Positions 1-7,773 of a DNA stretch of 64,000 nt are shown in pieces. Source of the stretch: Syntrophobacterales bacterium Delta_02 (GTDB lineage Bacteria; Desulfobacterota; Syntrophorhabdia; Syntrophorhabdales; Syntrophorhabdaceae); contig LVAA01000079.1 of NCBI GenBank assembly GCA_001603955.1, forward strand, positions 47,442 to 111,441, given 5' to 3'. Below the pieces are notes generated by a model. The model saw only the letters and a program-made list of their open reading frames with translations, was not told where the DNA came from and did not search any database. Both the position numbers and the translations under genes were made by a program. The stretch's first letter is position 1. Every line of letters begins with the position of its first letter.

Positions 1-1
1 A

Positions 2-967
2 ACCCTCCGGGACCGTTTCAAGTCGGAGGAGTTCGTCTACCAGAGCGAGAAGATGCATGAGGTCTCCAGCCTGGTGGTCAGGATAGCGAAAACGGATTCA
101 ACGTGCATAATAAGCGGCGAGAGCGGCGTCGGGAAAGAGGTCGTCCTCAACATGATCCACGCGCTCAGCGAGCGCAAGGACTTCCCCCTTGTCAAGGTCA
201 ACTGCGCTGCCATTCCCGAGACGCTCCTGGAAAGCGAACTCTTCGGTTATGAGAAGGGAGCCTTCACAGGCGCCTACCAGCGCAAGGCCGGCAAGTTCGA
301 GCTCGCCAACAAGGGGACCATCTTTCTTGATGAGATAGGCGACATTCCCCTCGTCCTCCAATCCAAGCTCCTGAGGGTAATCCAGGAAAAAGAGATCGAA
401 CGTCTTGGCGGGGCGCACCCCATCAAGGTCGATGTGCGCATCATCGCCGCGACCAACCGGAACCTGGAGGAGGAGGTCAGGAAAGGAACGTTTCGCGAAG
501 ACCTTTACTACCGTCTCAATGTCGTCGATATCGTCATCCCTCCCCTAAGGGAACGCAAGGAAGACATTCCGCTCCTCATCGATTTCTTTCTGAAGAAGTA
601 CACCATGAAACATAAGAAGAGCGTCAAGGGCCTCACCCGAGAGGCGCGCGACATCCTCGTGAAATACGACTATCCGGGCAACGTGAGAGAACTGGAGAAC
701 ATCGTGGAGCGGGCCACAGTGCTTACCCGGGGAGACCATATCACGAGCCAGGACCTGCCGAACCTCGCGGAGCAGGCGGCGGCGGCCGGCGGCGGCAGTA
801 TCCGCGGCACCGTTGAATCCATCGAGAGATCGATGATCATGGAAGCCCTGGTAAATGCCGACTGGGTCCAGACAAAGGCGGCGGCGGCGCTGGGCCTGTC
901 GGAACGCATGCTGAGGTACAAGATAAAGAAGTACGGTATATCGCGATCATCCCGCTCCGCGGGCTGA
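2..967 (+). CDS. Sigma-54-dependent transcriptional activator, NtrC family (5' truncated)
   Basis: The reading frame is open from the window edge, so the N-terminal sensory domain is missing. The visible 321 residues hold an AAA+ domain with a Walker A (GESGVGKE), the sigma-54 contact loop GAFTGA and a Walker B (FLDEIG). The last 45 or so residues form a Fis-type helix-turn-helix (AAAALGLSERMLRYKIKKYG). Such proteins bind enhancer DNA and use ATP hydrolysis to open sigma-54 holoenzyme promoters. Whether the missing part is a receiver, PAS or GAF domain cannot be told. Its target is unknown; the next plus-strand operon starts 215 bp downstream, after a divergent ncRNA candidate. Confidence 0.93.
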   Translation, partial: TLRDRFKSEEFVYQSEKMHEVSSLVVRIAKTDSTCIISGESGVGKEVVLNMIHALSERKDFPLVKVNCAAIPETLLESELFGYEKGAFTGAYQRKAGKFELANKGTIFLDEIGDIPLVLQSKLLRVIQEKEIERLGGAHPIKVDVRIIAATNRNLEEEVRKGTFREDLYYRLNVVDIVIPPLRERKEDIPLLIDFFLKKYTMKHKKSVKGLTREARDILVKYDYPGNVRELENIVERATVLTRGDHITSQDLPNLAEQAAAAGGGSIRGTVESIERSMIMEALVNADWVQTKAAAALGLSERMLRYKIKKYGISRSSRSAG

Positions 968-987
968 TCGCGTGAACGGGCACACGG

Positions 988-1152
988 AAAAAAGCAAGAA
1001 GATTTCCAATAAAGAGCGTGCGGTCGGCAGATCCTGATGGCTTCCGCGCCCACCTCGTGAGCCCGCTTGCCCGTTTGCGCGCAGGCCCTTACACCCGTCA
1101 GGCGAGTCAGCGCCGACCTGTTGGCCCACAGGGTGGACGCTTTAGCATTCAT
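988..1152 (-). ncRNA. Structured RNA candidate, 6S RNA-like
   Basis: This 215-bp gap has no convincing protein. Read on the minus strand it folds into one long irregular hairpin. AAAGCGT (1137-1143) pairs with ACGCTcTTT (1011-1019) with one bulge, GGTCGGC pairs with GCCGACC, CCTGA pairs with TCAGG, and a GC-rich apical part contains CGGGCAAGCGGGCTCACGAG. A run of six T follows at 988-993. One long hairpin with an open central bubble is the hallmark of 6S RNA, the RNA that binds sigma-70 holoenzyme. The 6S assignment rests on shape and on sequence memory, not on a covariance search. A small ORF with a good RBS also starts at 1152 on this strand but runs antisense into the upstream gene. Confidence 0.45.
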
Positions 1153-1181
1153 ATTTTCCCTTCCTTATGTTATAGATAAAA

Positions 1182-2312
1182 ATGCCCCATGAGAATTCTT
1201 ACCACATAGAGGCGGCCGATGGCGGCGTGATCACACTTGTGCTCACGGCCAGGATGGATCTGGAGCGTTTCGGCGAACTCTCCGGGCTCATCGAAACCAT
1301 TTTCGATACGCACAGTCCCTCAAAGCTCAACGTGGACATGAGCGGAGTCACCTATTTCGACTCGGCGGGGGCTCTCTTCATCGTCGAACTCGAGGACGAG
1401 GCACGCAAGCGTTCCGTGGTCTTCACGCTCTCCGGCCTCTCCCGGGAAAAGATGGGGATCCTGAGCCTCATCGACAGGGATGCCCTCACAAAACCAAGCC
1501 TGGCGCCGCGGGAACGCCGCATGAACGTAGTCGAGCACCTGGGTGCGGCTTCCCTCGGGGCTCTCAGGGACATTTACGATATCATATCCTTCAGCGGAGA
1601 GCTCATCTGCGAACTCGGCCACTCCCTGATGCAGCTTCAGAAGGTCCGATGGGGTGACGTGGTGTCGTACATGAAGAAGGTCGGCGTCGACGGTTTGCCC
1701 ATCGTGGGCCTCATCAGTTTTCTCCTCGGCCTCATCATGGCCTTCATGTCGTCCCTCCAGTTGAAACAGTTTGGAGCGAACATCTACGTTGCCTCCCTTG
1801 TCGCCGTGGCGATGGTCCGCGAACTGGGACCGATCATGACGGCCATCATCGTCGCCGGACGGTCCGGCTCCGCCTTTGCCGCCGAGATCGGCACGATGAA
1901 GGTGAACGAGGAGGTCGATGCCCTCTCCACCATGGGATTCAGTCCCATGCGCTTTCTCTCCATCCCTAAGGTGATCGCATCCGTGCTCACAGTCCCCGTC
2001 CTCACGATATTCTCCAGCATATTCGCCATAATGGGCGGCCTCATCGTCGGGGTCCTGGGTCTGAACCTCACGATCTTCACGTACATCCAGCAGACAATGA
2101 AGGCGATATCGATCTTCGACATAGTGTCGGGCCTGGTGAAGTCCGTTGTTTTTGCGGCGGCGATCTCTGCGATAGGGTGCCAGAGGGGCTTCAAGGTGCG
2201 CGGTGGAGCCGAGGCCGTCGGCAATGCCACCACATCGGCGGTGGTGACGTCCATATTTCTCATTATTGTGATAGATTCGAGCTTTGCTATAATACTGCAT
2301 TACATTCATTAG
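1182..2312 (+). CDS. MlaE-family ABC transporter permease with fused N-terminal STAS domain
   Basis: Residues 1-105 look like a STAS domain (the fold of MlaB and anti-sigma antagonists; segment LNVDMSGVTYFDSAGALFIV). Residues about 130-376 are an MlaE/YrbE permease with several membrane helices and the conserved ELGPIMTAIIVAGRSGSAFAAE stretch, seen here with only small variation. In E. coli the STAS protein MlaB is separate and binds the ATPase; here it is part of the permease. With the three following genes it forms an inner-membrane lipid transporter that moves phospholipids between inner and outer membranes. The ATG at 1182 is preceded by AT-rich DNA shared with the divergent RNA candidate. 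Transport direction cannot be read from sequence. Confidence 0.92.
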   Translation: MPHENSYHIEAADGGVITLVLTARMDLERFGELSGLIETIFDTHSPSKLNVDMSGVTYFDSAGALFIVELEDEARKRSVVFTLSGLSREKMGILSLIDRDALTKPSLAPRERRMNVVEHLGAASLGALRDIYDIISFSGELICELGHSLMQLQKVRWGDVVSYMKKVGVDGLPIVGLISFLLGLIMAFMSSLQLKQFGANIYVASLVAVAMVRELGPIMTAIIVAGRSGSAFAAEIGTMKVNEEVDALSTMGFSPMRFLSIPKVIASVLTVPVLTIFSSIFAIMGGLIVGVLGLNLTIFTYIQQTMKAISIFDIVSGLVKSVVFAAAISAIGCQRGFKVRGGAEAVGNATTSAVVTSIFLIIVIDSSFAIILHYIH

Positions 2313-2334
2313 GTACCAGGGTGGGAACGAAGAC

Positions 2335-3117
2335 GTGAACAGTACTGAACCGGTCATTAGAGTGGAAGGCCTCACCGTGGAATACGGCAGCAACACCGTC
2401 CTCAACGACGTCGGCTTTGAAGTGCAGCCGGGCGAGATATTCGTCATCGCGGGGGGAAGCGGGTGCGGGAAATCGACACTCCTCAGGCACGTCATCGGAA
2501 TAGAGACACCGGCAAAGGGAAACATCTGGATCAACGGTACGGACACGTCGACGCTCGATGACAACGATCTCAGGAAGCTTCACATGGGCATAGGGATGCT
2601 CTTCCAGTCGAGCGCTCTCTTCGGCTCCATGACGATAGGCGAGAACGTGGCCCTTCCGCTGACCGAATTCACCGGCCTGCCGATGAAGGATATAGAATCG
2701 ATCGTGAAGATGAAGCTCGGCATGGTGGAACTCGCCGGGTATGACAACCACTACCCTTCCGAACTGTCAGGAGGCATGAAGAAACGCGCCGGGATAGCCA
2801 GGGCGATGGCCCTCGACCCCGCAATGCTCTTTCTCGACGAACCGTCGGCTGGCCTTGATCCCGTCACATCAGCCGAACTCGACGTTCTGATAAGGAAGCT
2901 TAACGAAGGCACGGGTACAACCATGGTCATCGTCACCCACGAACTGGAGACGATCTTCAATATATCTCACCGCATCATCATGCTCGACAGGGACGCAAAG
3001 GGCATTATCGCCGAAGGCGACCCACGCGCGCTGAGGACGGATTCCGATGACCCCCGGGTCACGGACTTCTTCAACCGGCGGGTAACGGAGAAAAAAAACG
3101 AAATGAATAAGGGATGA
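2335..3117 (+). CDS. MlaF-like ABC transporter ATP-binding protein
   Basis: A 260-residue ABC ATPase with Walker A GGSGCGKST (about residues 42-50), a Q-loop, the signature LSGGMKKR, Walker B MLFLDEPSAGLDP and the switch histidine in IVTHE. The LSGGMKKRAGIARA form is typical of MlaF-type lipid transport ATPases. It starts with GTG at 2335, 22 bp after the permease, and is followed 4 bp later by the MCE protein, so the genes are co-transcribed. It energises lipid transport at the inner face of the cytoplasmic membrane. Confidence 0.95.
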   Translation: MNSTEPVIRVEGLTVEYGSNTVLNDVGFEVQPGEIFVIAGGSGCGKSTLLRHVIGIETPAKGNIWINGTDTSTLDDNDLRKLHMGIGMLFQSSALFGSMTIGENVALPLTEFTGLPMKDIESIVKMKLGMVELAGYDNHYPSELSGGMKKRAGIARAMALDPAMLFLDEPSAGLDPVTSAELDVLIRKLNEGTGTTMVIVTHELETIFNISHRIIMLDRDAKGIIAEGDPRALRTDSDDPRVTDFFNRRVTEKKNEMNKG

Positions 3118-3121
3118 GGAC

Positions 3122-4045
3122 ATGATAAAGAAGAAGACCTATTTTCTGGTAGGTTTTTTCGTGCTTGCCGGGGCCCTCATAGCGGTAGGGACCATCATCT
3201 GGCTCGGCGCCTCCCAGTACCTCCAGAAGGGCGAGCAGTTCGTCACCTATTTCGATGAATCGGTTCAGGGACTCCAGGTGGACTCGAGCGTCAAGTACAG
3301 GGGCGTCGAGATCGGCATGGTGGAAAAGATCGGTGTCGCACCCGACTACCGCCTTATCGAGGTCGTCATGAAGATCAATTTCACCGGCGATGCGGCCAAC
3401 GCGACCATAGCGAAGTTGAAGGCCGCGGGAATAACAGGCATAGTATACGTCGAGCTCGACCACCGCAAGAAGGGAGATATCGCCAAGACACCACAGATCA
3501 CCTTTGAACCCGATTACCCGGTCATCCCTTCCAACCCTTCGGAGATACAGGAGATCGTGTCGGGCGTCGACGACGTGGTGAAGAAAATGAAAGAGGTGGA
3601 CTTCAAGGCCATATCCGACGAACTCGTGTCGACAACGAAAAGCATTAAGACGTTCTTCGCCGGACAGAAGATGACGCGGATCATCACGAACCTGGAGAAG
3701 ATGACCGAGACCCTTTCCGATTCCGCGGAGAAGCTGGCGAAAATGGTGGGTGACGGAAGGGCCGACCAGATGGTGAGCGACGCGCGCGACACCGTGCGCG
3801 ACGCCAGGGAGACAATAGCCAGGGTGAAGTCGGAGCTCGAGAAGATGAAGCTTGCCGAGACGGCGGCCAGGACCACGAGGATGATCGAGGACCTCTCGCG
3901 CAGGTCAAAGACGATCACCATGGAGGTCCAGCTCACCGGCGAGAACCTGCGCAGGGCTTCGGAGAACCTGGACCAGCTGATCGAGCGGCTCAAGGCGGAT
4001 CCGTCGGATATCCTGTTCAGCGATCCACCCCCGAAAAAGAGGTAA
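3122..4045 (+). CDS. MCE-domain lipid-binding protein (MlaD-like)
   Basis: The N-terminus has one membrane anchor (about residues 6-27), followed by a single MCE domain (about 38-115, with FDESVQGLQVDSSVKYRGVEIG) and a long, charged C-terminal region (150-300) likely to be helical or coiled-coil. MCE proteins form periplasmic hexameric rings that channel lipid out of the permease. At 307 residues it is longer than E. coli MlaD (about 180) because of this tail, which could form a bridge or needle across the periplasm as in PqiB/YebT-type systems (inference). Confidence 0.93.
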   Translation: MIKKKTYFLVGFFVLAGALIAVGTIIWLGASQYLQKGEQFVTYFDESVQGLQVDSSVKYRGVEIGMVEKIGVAPDYRLIEVVMKINFTGDAANATIAKLKAAGITGIVYVELDHRKKGDIAKTPQITFEPDYPVIPSNPSEIQEIVSGVDDVVKKMKEVDFKAISDELVSTTKSIKTFFAGQKMTRIITNLEKMTETLSDSAEKLAKMVGDGRADQMVSDARDTVRDARETIARVKSELEKMKLAETAARTTRMIEDLSRRSKTITMEVQLTGENLRRASENLDQLIERLKADPSDILFSDPPPKKR

Positions 4046-4048
4046 ACG

Positions 4049-4684
4049 ATGAAGAGATCATTCACAAGAACAGCGGTGCTTTTTCCCTTGTCCCTGATAT
4101 GCCTGGCGCTCATCGCGGGCTGTCTCGGGAGGACAAAACCGCCCTACATCATGGACCAGTACACCCTCGATTACGAACCCCCGGCCGTCGTCGCTCAGCA
4201 GCCCGTAGATGAACTCATCCGCGTGGAAAGGTTTGCCGTCGCGCCGGCGTTCAATTCGAACTCCATGGTGATACGAAAAGGGCAGTACCGTTTCGACACA
4301 TACACTTACAGCCGCTGGCGCGTCAATCCCGCGGACATGGTGACGGGCTTCGCCCTCAGGGACATCACCCGTGCCGGGATATTCAAGGGAACGTACTCCT
4401 GGTGTGATTCCGACCTCTCCCGGTACATCCTGGAGGGCTATATAGACGAGTTCTGCGAATCCTCCGGCAAGGGGCTCCTGAGCGTTCGCGTCACCCTTGT
4501 GGACACGAAGGCAGAGAACCCCGTGGAACAGGTGGTCTTCCAGAGGCAATACACCCATTCCGCCCCTATGGATGACAGTTCCCCGGACGCTCTGGCGGCG
4601 GCGCTCAGCGCGGCCATGAAGGAAATCTCGCTGAAGCTCGTGGCCGACATAGGTGCCGCTCTCACGGAAGATACCGGAAAATGA
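4049..4684 (+). CDS. ABC-type transport auxiliary lipoprotein (PqiC/DUF330-like)
   Basis: A lipoprotein signal sequence ends in a clear lipobox, LIAG before Cys25. The mature part matches the ABC-type transport auxiliary lipoprotein family that accompanies MCE systems (YTLDYEPP near the start, then alternating strands, then a C-terminal helix). It starts 3 bp after the MCE gene. PqiC-type lipoproteins sit at the inner leaflet of the outer membrane and dock the MCE assembly, so it is the likely outer-membrane end of this lipid transporter. No soluble MlaC gene is present, consistent with a bridging MCE tail. Confidence 0.85.
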   Translation: MKRSFTRTAVLFPLSLICLALIAGCLGRTKPPYIMDQYTLDYEPPAVVAQQPVDELIRVERFAVAPAFNSNSMVIRKGQYRFDTYTYSRWRVNPADMVTGFALRDITRAGIFKGTYSWCDSDLSRYILEGYIDEFCESSGKGLLSVRVTLVDTKAENPVEQVVFQRQYTHSAPMDDSSPDALAAALSAAMKEISLKLVADIGAALTEDTGK

Positions 4685-4908
4685 CAAAGGTGTACGGAGG
4701 GTGTTCCGGCTTCGATATCTCGATGGAGAGTTCCCGCTGTATCCACGTCCCCACCGACAGGGACCTTTGTCTTGGGAGGATCTCCGAATGCCGCTTCATC
4801 TCGCGCCGCGACGCCTGTCCGGAAGCCGGCGGAATTACTTTTTGTTTGACTTTTCCCGCGGTGAGAGAATATCTTAAAATCAGTAATAGGGACGAGTCAG
4901 GTCCTTAG
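4681..4908 (+). CDS. Small cysteine-rich hypothetical protein
   Basis: This 75-codon frame begins with an ATG overlapping the preceding stop (ATGA). The first 50 codons show the same strong G/C third-position preference as neighbouring genes and contain five cysteines spread as in a small metal-binding or disulfide fold (GGCSGF, SSRCIH, RDLCLG, SECRF, DACPE). The last 25 codons turn AT-rich and overlap a promoter for the next gene. I recognise no family. It may be a real fifth cistron, or the remnant of one. Confidence 0.4.
   Translation: MTKVYGGCSGFDISMESSRCIHVPTDRDLCLGRISECRFISRRDACPEAGGITFCLTFPAVREYLKISNRDESGP
4846..4875 (+). promoter_or_regulatory. Sigma-70-type promoter for the histidine kinase/response regulator pair
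   Basis: TTGACT, an 18-bp spacer and TATCTT lie about 50 bp before the kinase start, in an AT-rich dip between GC-rich genes. Confidence 0.4.
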
Positions 4909-4923
4909 TGCAAGGCTTGGTGA

Positions 4924-5658
4924 ATGACCCGTAAAGACCCCCTCGTTGACCTGCTTATCCATGATCTCACCGGTCCCTTGTCGATCGTATTGACGAGCAT
5001 CAACAACCTTCTGAGCAAGGAAGATAAGTGCGAACCCTACAATGAGTATCAGCGGGACACCTTGAAAAGGGCACAGCGCAACGCCGAAAAGGCAAAGGCC
5101 CTTCTGCTCGAGATCATCGAGGTCTACCGTTCGGAAGAAGGCCTTTTCAGAAAGGACCGCTTCCTCATCTCCGACATCCTCAGGGAGGCACTCGTCGATG
5201 CGGTCGAGGTCGCGGCCCCCGCCATCGGGGAGGAACTGACACGGGCCGACGCCTCTTCCTACGCTGACACCCTCAGGCGCAACGGCATCCTCATCGAGGT
5301 GGGGGGCAGATACGAAAGCACCCCTTTCACCCACGACCCCAAGAAGATACGCCAGATCCTGAGGAACCTCATCTCCAATGCCCTCAAGTACCGGAAAAGG
5401 ACGATGAAGCTTACCATAACGGGCGACCTCGACCTCGTAGTAGCCGTCGAGGACGATGGTGAAGGCATCCCCCGGGAGAAACAGGACTATATATTCAAAC
5501 GTTTCTTCAACCTGAACAGGAATAAGGACGGGCCCGAGGGATTGGGGTTCGGCCTTTCCTGTGTGAAGAACCTTGTCGAGAAGATGAGGGGGGAGATATC
5601 ACTGAAGAGCGGAGAGGGCACGGGTTCATGCTTCACCGTGCGCATACCTCCCCTGTGA
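4924..5658 (+). CDS. Soluble sensor histidine kinase
   Basis: A 244-residue cytoplasmic kinase with no membrane segment and no separate sensor domain. The phosphoacceptor region is LIHDLTGPLSIV near residues 11-22, giving a HisKA dimerisation helix pair. The HATPase domain follows, with its N box (LRNLISNALKYR), G1 (DDGEGIP), F box and G2 (GLGFGLSCVK). The lack of an input domain suggests it takes its signal from a partner protein. It is followed 30 bp later by a stand-alone receiver protein, its probable partner. Confidence 0.9.
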   Translation: MTRKDPLVDLLIHDLTGPLSIVLTSINNLLSKEDKCEPYNEYQRDTLKRAQRNAEKAKALLLEIIEVYRSEEGLFRKDRFLISDILREALVDAVEVAAPAIGEELTRADASSYADTLRRNGILIEVGGRYESTPFTHDPKKIRQILRNLISNALKYRKRTMKLTITGDLDLVVAVEDDGEGIPREKQDYIFKRFFNLNRNKDGPEGLGFGLSCVKNLVEKMRGEISLKSGEGTGSCFTVRIPPL

Positions 5659-5688
5659 TGTCGAAACCAAAAATAAAAGGAGGTAATA

Positions 5689-6177
5689 ATGGCAGAATCG
5701 ATTCTTGACGCAAAAAAGATACTGGCAGTCGATGACGAACCCGATGTTCTCAAGGTTCTCGAAGAAGAGATCATGGACGCCTGCCCGAAGTGCAGTTTAG
5801 ATACGGCGACAAGTTTCGAAGCCGCATCAGCGCTTCTCGACTCGAAGGGCTATGATATCGTCATTCTCGACATCATGGGCGTACGCGGCTTCGACCTCCT
5901 TGACATTGCCGTGAAGAAGAACCTCAAGGTCGTTATGCTCACGGCCCACGCCCTAAGTCCCGAGGCCCTCAAGAAGTCTTACGAGTTGAAGGCGCGCGCG
6001 TACCTGCCGAAAGACAAGCTCGGCGAGATAGTCCCCTTCCTCGAAGACGTCCTCAACACCGATTTCCACTCCGGCTGGACCCGCCTGTTCGAAAAGCTCC
6101 AGAACTTCTTCATTGAAAGGTTTGAAGCAGACTGGGAAAAGAAGGCGGGACTCTTCTGGAAGGATTGGACGAAGTAA
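5689..6177 (+). CDS. Response regulator, receiver domain only
   Basis: A receiver domain fills residues about 8-125: acidic pair in AVDDEPD, phosphoacceptor Asp in VILDIMG, the conserved Thr in MLTAH and the Lys in YLPKDKL. The remaining 40 residues are a helical tail rich in aromatic and charged residues, with no DNA-binding or enzymatic domain. A strong SD (AAAGGAGGTAATA) precedes the ATG. It probably acts by protein-protein contact, downstream of the kinase just before it. A strong terminator follows. Confidence 0.9.
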   Translation: MAESILDAKKILAVDDEPDVLKVLEEEIMDACPKCSLDTATSFEAASALLDSKGYDIVILDIMGVRGFDLLDIAVKKNLKVVMLTAHALSPEALKKSYELKARAYLPKDKLGEIVPFLEDVLNTDFHSGWTRLFEKLQNFFIERFEADWEKKAGLFWKDWTK

Positions 6178-6188
6178 AGAAGATTCAA

Positions 6189-6235
6189 GCAGGAAAAGAA
6201 AAAGCGGGCCGCAAGCCCGCTTTTTCTTTTCCTGC
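6189..6235. terminator. Intrinsic terminator, bidirectional
   Basis: A perfect 21-bp stem (6189-6209 with 6215-6235) around a 5-base loop carries a GCGGGC core flanked by A-rich and T-rich arms. It would stop transcription coming from the response regulator gene. Confidence 0.93.
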
Positions 6236-6236
6236 C

Positions 6237-6358
6237 GGTGATAGGTGCCGGGTAATGGGTTATAAGTCGACGAAGCAAACCCTCGGAGCCCGATATGTGA
6301 TGTACCGTTCCACCCATTACCTATTACCTATTGCCTATCACCCATTACCTATTACCTC
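6237..6358. repeat. Intergenic repeat family A (GGTAATGGGTGATAGG type)
   Basis: The left part (6237-6262) reads GGTGATAGGTGCCGGGTAATGGG. The right part (about 6314-6358) is a run of the complementary unit CCCATTACCTATTACC with variants. The two parts form inverted arms around a 50-bp spacer without evident coding. A shorter copy lies at 52261-52290. Confidence 0.75.
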
Positions 6359-6361
6359 CAT

Positions 6362-6390
6362 TTGATTTGTCCCTCCGTTTGAGGTACATT
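6362..6390 (+). promoter_or_regulatory. Sigma-70-type promoter of trpS
   Basis: TTGATT, a 17-bp spacer and TACATT lie about 50 bp before the trpS start codon. Confidence 0.5.
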
Positions 6391-6442
6391 AAACACGATA
6401 AAAATCACGGGTAAAGAGATTTCCGTTCTTTTTGGAGGATAG

Positions 6443-7426
6443 ATGAAGCGGATCTTCAGCGGGATACAGCCAACGGGCGAGATACATCTCGGCAATTATG
6501 TCGGCGCCATCAGGAACTGGGCGTACCTTCAGGACGACTATGACTGCATCTTCTGTGTCGTCGATTACCACGCCATAACGATCGAGTACCCCGTGGAGGA
6601 GATGAAGAAACGCACTCTTGATACGGCCATCATTCTCCTTGCCTGCGGGCTCACGCCCGAGAGATCGAAGATCTTCGTCCAGTCCCATGTCCGGGAGCAC
6701 ACCGAACTGGCCTGGATATTCAATACCGTCACCCCCATAGGCGAGGTTGAACGGATGACGCAGTTCAAGGACAAGGCCAGGCAGCACCGGGCGAACATCA
6801 ACATGGGGCTCATGGACTATCCCGTGCTCCAGGCGGCCGACATCCTGCTTTACAAGGCGGGTTATGTTCCCGTGGGAGAAGACCAGGTACAGCATATAGA
6901 ACTCTGCCGCGAGGTGGCGCGGAAATTCAACGCACGTTTCACACCCATATTCCCCGAACCCGAGGAACTGCTGTCGATGGCCCCGAGAATTCTCGGCGTG
7001 GACGGCCAGTCGAAGATGTCGAAGAGCCTGGGTAATTACATCGGCATACTGGAAGAGGACGAGGTAGTGTGGGAAAAGCTCCGCACGGCTGTGACGGACG
7101 TGAACCGCGTGCGCAGAAAGGACCCGGGCAACCCGGAGGTGTGCAACATCTACACCATCCACCGCGCCTTCTCCGATAATGCCATGCTTATCGAGATCGA
7201 CAAGGGCTGTACGTCGGCGGGCATCGGGTGTATCGACTGCAAGAAGATGCTTTTCGAGAACGTGAAGAGGGAACTGACACCCGTGCGTGAGAAGGCGCGC
7301 GAGCTCGAGAACAACATGGACTATGTCGTCGACGTCCTCGAGAAGGGAGCCGCCGCCTGCAGGGAGATCGCCGACACCACGATGGAAGAGGTCCGCGCGA
7401 CCATGGGTCTGTACGCCCCCCGGTAG
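6443..7426 (+). CDS. trpS: Tryptophanyl-tRNA synthetase
   Basis: A class I aminoacyl-tRNA synthetase of 327 residues, the usual length. The ATP-binding signatures are GEIHLGN (HIGH equivalent, residues about 12-18) and KMSKS (about 192-196). The segment SGIQPTGEIHLGNYVGA is typical of TrpRS. It charges tRNA-Trp with tryptophan. The ATG at 6443 follows a good SD (GGAGGATAG). Confidence 0.97.
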   Translation: MKRIFSGIQPTGEIHLGNYVGAIRNWAYLQDDYDCIFCVVDYHAITIEYPVEEMKKRTLDTAIILLACGLTPERSKIFVQSHVREHTELAWIFNTVTPIGEVERMTQFKDKARQHRANINMGLMDYPVLQAADILLYKAGYVPVGEDQVQHIELCREVARKFNARFTPIFPEPEELLSMAPRILGVDGQSKMSKSLGNYIGILEEDEVVWEKLRTAVTDVNRVRRKDPGNPEVCNIYTIHRAFSDNAMLIEIDKGCTSAGIGCIDCKKMLFENVKRELTPVREKARELENNMDYVVDVLEKGAAACREIADTTMEEVRATMGLYAPR

Positions 7427-7454
7427 GGCTTTTTCCAGCCCTCCCTCCCTGACG

Positions 7455-7483
7455 GGTTGACATTTTGCTTCCATGCCTTTAAT
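7455..7483 (+). promoter_or_regulatory. Sigma-70 promoter of the ftsB-like operon
   Basis: TTGACA, a 17-bp spacer and TAATAT form a near-consensus promoter. The expected start point, about 7490, is only some 5 bases before the ATG at 7495, so the mRNA would be nearly leaderless although GAGGAAG sits just upstream of the ATG. Confidence 0.7.
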
Positions 7484-7494
7484 ATAGAGGAAGC

Positions 7495-7773
7495 ATGGTA
7501 GAGAATCCCGTAAAGAGATACGGATTTATAGTCTTTCTCTCAACCATTTTCTTTCACCTTATTCTCATGGACGGTGGAATATACGACCTTTTGAAGGTCA
7601 AAGTGAAAACGAGGACAGCCAGACTGGCGATCATGCAGATGGAAGATGAGAACGCGGCGCTGTCAAGAGAGCTTCGCAGGATACGCGAGGACGACCGGTA
7701 CCTGGAAGAGATGGTCAGAAAGAAATATGGTCTTGTTAGAGAAGGGGAAAAGGTGTACAGGATTGAACAATGA
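7495..7773 (+). CDS. ftsB: Septum formation initiator / FtsB-DivIC-like protein
   Basis: A 92-residue bitopic membrane protein. A short N-terminal cytoplasmic stretch is followed by one membrane helix (about residues 9-26), a heptad-rich coiled coil (35-65: MQMEDENAALSRELRRIRED) and the conserved end EEMVRKKYGLVREGEKVY. This matches the DivIC/FtsB family, which links FtsL and FtsQ in the divisome. It overlaps the following radical SAM gene by 4 bp. Confidence 0.85.
   Translation: MVENPVKRYGFIVFLSTIFFHLILMDGGIYDLLKVKVKTRTARLAIMQMEDENAALSRELRRIREDDRYLEEMVRKKYGLVREGEKVYRIEQ

Noticed and set aside
670..1152. 160-codon minus-strand frame with a good SD at 1152
   Set aside because: It runs antisense into the sigma-54 activator gene and shows no recognisable protein features; the region is better explained by nested RNA pairing.
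7422..7443. Hairpin AGGGCT-N7-AGCCCT after trpS as a terminator
   Set aside because: The stem is only 6 bp and no T-run follows it.
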